Source: CAZFQG01 sp964520785 | Lineage (GTDB): Bacteria; Planctomycetota; Planctomycetia; Pirellulales; Thermoguttaceae | Direction: 5' to 3' | DNA: 6,966 nt | NCBI GenBank assembly: GCA_964520785.1 | Contig: CAZFQG010000255.1 | Coordinates: forward strand, 1 to 6,966 | Shown: one piece after another, positions 5,815-6,966 of the stretch | How positions within the stretch are numbered: the stretch's first letter is position 1 | Layout of the letters: the number at the start of each line of letters is the position of its first letter | Notes under the pieces: generated by a model | The model's database searches: none | Seen by the model: the letters and a program-made list of their open reading frames with translations, nothing else | Told to the model about the DNA's origin: nothing | Position numbers and translations under genes: made by a program

Positions 5815-6182
5815 GTCAAGAATTGATGGGAAAGGTCGAAGGGGCCTCCATGAAGGAGGAAACGCCGTTTTTCGAGATCGGAGACACCGTCGACGTACAT
5901 ACGAGGATTCTCGAAGGAGCCAAGGAACGAATCCAGGTTTTCACCGGCGTCGTGATCGCGCGGAGCGGCTCCGGGACGCGCGAGATGTTCACCGTGCGGC
6001 GGATCGTGCAGGGAGAAGGGGTGGAACGGAAGTTTCCGCTCCATTCCCCGCGAGTCGCGAAGATCGAGGTGAAGCGCAGCGGCGTCGTGCGGCGAGCCAA
6101 ACTGTACTATCTTCGCGAGCGGACCGGCAAGGCGACGCGTCTGAAGGAACGCCGTCGCGACCGCAAGGGGGGCAAGTCCTGA
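5811..6182 (+). CDS. rplS: 50S ribosomal protein L19
   Basis: Large-subunit ribosomal protein at the interface with the 30S subunit, near bridge B8. It is 123 aa, full length for the family. Conserved blocks are GDTVDVHTRILEGAKERIQV (24-43), FTGVVIARSGSGTREMFTVR (44-63), GEGVERKFPLHSP (68-80) and RRAKLYYLRERTGKATRLKE (94-113), followed by a basic tail. The ATG overlaps the trmD stop (ATGA, 5811-5814), a classic translational coupling arrangement. A purine-rich site, GAGGAAAGGG (5794-5803), provides the ribosome site inside the end of trmD. In many bacteria rnhB follows here; in this window the next gene is yraN after 93 nt. Confidence 0.97.
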   Translation: MSQELMGKVEGASMKEETPFFEIGDTVDVHTRILEGAKERIQVFTGVVIARSGSGTREMFTVRRIVQGEGVERKFPLHSPRVAKIEVKRSGVVRRAKLYYLRERTGKATRLKERRRDRKGGKS

Positions 6183-6195
6183 CGAGCCTGGACTT

Positions 6196-6227
6196 CCGGA
6201 ATGTGCGGCTTGTGCGCGAATTTCCGG
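6196..6227 (+). repeat. Stem-loop in the rplS-yraN gap
   Basis: CCGGAA (6196-6201) and TTCCGG (6222-6227) form a perfect 6-bp stem with a 20-nt loop, 13 nt after the rplS stop. No T-run follows. It could be a processing or mRNA-stability element at the operon's last junction, or chance in GC-rich DNA. Confidence 0.25.
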
Positions 6228-6275
6228 CGAGTGCTGAACCGAGGAATCCACTTCGTCGCCGCGGTCAAATGAAAC

Positions 6276-6710
6276 ATGTTCTCGCCGATTCTTGAGTGGT
6301 TCACTGCGCGTCGACGCACGCTCTTTCCTGAAACGGATCTTGGCCGCCGTGGCGAGGACGCGGCGGCGCGTTTCTTGCGACGCAAGGGGTACAAGATCGT
6401 GGCCAGGGGAGACGCGGACGGTCCGGGTGAACTAGATCTGGTCGCCGTGGAGGGCAGCACGGTGGTATTCGTCGAGGTAAAGACCCGCCGCGGACGCGAG
6501 CGGGGCCTCCCCTCCGAAGCCGTCAACCAAGAGAAGCAGAGACGCCTGACACGCGCAGCGGTCGCCTATTTGAAGCGGCACGGACTTCTGGAGTATCCTG
6601 CCCGATTCGACGTCCTCTCCGTTACCTGGCCGGAAGGGCGAAGGCATCCCGAGATCGAGCATCTGGTCGGCGCATTCGACGCCGTGGGACACGACGAATT
6701 CTATTCGTAG
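6276..6710 (+). CDS. yraN: YraN/UPF0102 family nuclease-like protein
   Basis: Small protein of the UPF0102 (YraN) family, whose restriction-endonuclease-like (PD-(D/E)XK) fold suggests action on DNA; its cellular role is not settled. It is 144 aa; most of the family is about 115-130. Family features are LGRRGEDAAARFLRRKGYKI (22-41) with Glu27; GELDLVAVEG (51-60), in which Asp54 is the expected metal ligand; VFVEVKTRR (64-72), providing Glu67 and Lys69; and EAVNQEKQRRL (81-91). So the core catalytic residues are intact. The first 20 residues are an extra segment. The stretch 44-50 (RGDADGP) replaces the more usual 'NWR...rxG' lead-in to GE(I/L)D. No Shine-Dalgarno sequence is evident near ATG 6276; GAGGAA at 6241 is 29 nt away. 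It is the last gene of the cluster seen here and is convergent with the DUF1559 gene. Confidence 0.9.
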   Translation: MFSPILEWFTARRRTLFPETDLGRRGEDAAARFLRRKGYKIVARGDADGPGELDLVAVEGSTVVFVEVKTRRGRERGLPSEAVNQEKQRRLTRAAVAYLKRHGLLEYPARFDVLSVTWPEGRRHPEIEHLVGAFDAVGHDEFYS

Positions 6711-6718
6711 AGAGGGCG

Positions 6719-6745
6719 CGTGAACCTTATCGGACGGCGTTCATG
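6719..6745. repeat. Inverted repeat between convergent yraN and DUF1559 genes
   Basis: CGTGAAC (6719-6725) can pair with GTTCATG (6739-6745) over 7 positions with one G-T wobble and a 13-nt loop. It fills most of the 37-nt gap between two convergent stop codons, where a shared terminator would be expected. There is no T-run on either strand, so a terminator role is only suggested by position. Confidence 0.3.
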
Positions 6746-6747
6746 GT

Positions 6748-6966
6748 TCAATAGTCCGTGTTTAGTTCCCCACCGGAGGTGCTGGAGAGGGCCCAGAAAA
6801 TGCTTTGTTCGATTTCCGGATTGATGGGGGCGACGGAGGCGTCCGCGTTGACCATGTTGATGGTGTCCGGGTGGTTGGACCCGAATCGAGCCGGGGCAAC
6901 GCCGGAGCCGAACAGGGCCGGAGCGCTCCAACAGACGCCGGCGCCCATCCAGGCGTACGGTTTATA
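6748..6966 (-). CDS. DUF1559 prepilin-like protein, C-terminal 72 residues (partial)
   Basis: The 3' end of a gene whose start lies beyond the right edge; the phase is open through position 6966 with YKPYAW before the first internal Met. The visible end reads FGSNHPDTINMVNADASVAP, then about 22 residues to SSTSGGELNTDY and the stop. This matches the C-terminal signature of the DUF1559 (SBP_bac_10-like, PulG/type II pseudopilin-like) proteins that are hugely expanded in planctomycetes: 'FxSxHPGGxNxxxxDGSVxxI ... L.tr.GGE'. Full proteins normally have an N-terminal prepilin methylation motif and one membrane helix, which cannot be checked here. Here the usual 'DGSV' is DASV and 'HPGG' is HPDT. 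Function is unknown; surface or pseudopilus-like assembly is a family-level inference. Confidence 0.82.
   Translation of the reverse strand, partial: YKPYAWMGAGVCWSAPALFGSGVAPARFGSNHPDTINMVNADASVAPINPEIEQSIFWALSSTSGGELNTDY

Noticed and set aside
6183..6275. Remnant of rnhB between rplS and yraN
   Set aside because: Read in all phases; no RNase HII motif or similar fragment is visible in the 93 nt.
5645..6295. 216-aa plus-strand phase over the end of trmD, rplS and the gap
   Set aside because: Out-of-frame shadow of two well-conserved genes; Arg-rich with no domain.

Overview
The window most likely comes from a member of the Planctomycetota. Three proteins typical of that phylum occur within 7 kb: the C-terminus of a DUF1559 prepilin-like protein, an exported DUF1573 protein with an SCGCT motif, and an exported BNR/Asp-box sialidase. 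The housekeeping cluster has the compact order ffh-rpsP-trmD-rplS-yraN, without rimM or rnhB, and the S16 protein has a long Ala/Pro/Glu-rich tail. Coding DNA is GC-rich, and the non-coding stretch upstream of ffh is visibly less so. The phylum call is inference from gene content; no marker phylogeny was possible.

Layout. 1-97: short non-coding stretch with a small hairpin. 98-1243 (+): secreted sialidase-like beta-propeller. 1244-1365: convergent gap with inverted repeats. 1366-2448 (-): exported DUF1573 protein with three Ig-like repeats. 2449-3099: 651 bp divergent intergenic region. Its first ~365 bp show nothing I can name. Its last ~290 bp hold a candidate sigma70-type promoter followed by a strongly structured ffh leader with a possible short upstream ORF. 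3100-4575 (+): ffh. 4663-5085 (+): rpsP. 5104-5814 (+): trmD. 5811-6182 (+): rplS, with a 4-base ATGA overlap with trmD. 6276-6710 (+): yraN. 6748-6966 (-): 3' part of a DUF1559 gene that runs off the window edge.

How the genes work together. The ffh-rpsP-trmD-rplS-yraN block is a co-directional translation and protein-export cluster: SRP targeting, 30S and 50S ribosomal proteins, tRNA m1G37 methylation, and a nuclease-like protein of uncertain role. The largest gap inside it is 93 nt, so one operon is plausible, possibly with an internal promoter before rpsP. The two genes on the left encode exported proteins and are convergent with each other, with no evident functional link to the cluster.

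I see no mobile element, CRISPR array, defence locus, rRNA or tRNA. Most of the window is ordinary housekeeping DNA. The part most worth a second look is the ffh leader (about 2850-3099): a long multi-segment hairpin, a second compact hairpin, and a hairpin inside a possible uORF that ends 3 nt before the ffh start codon. The next is the apparent loss of the catalytic acid/base loop in an otherwise well-conserved sialidase active site.
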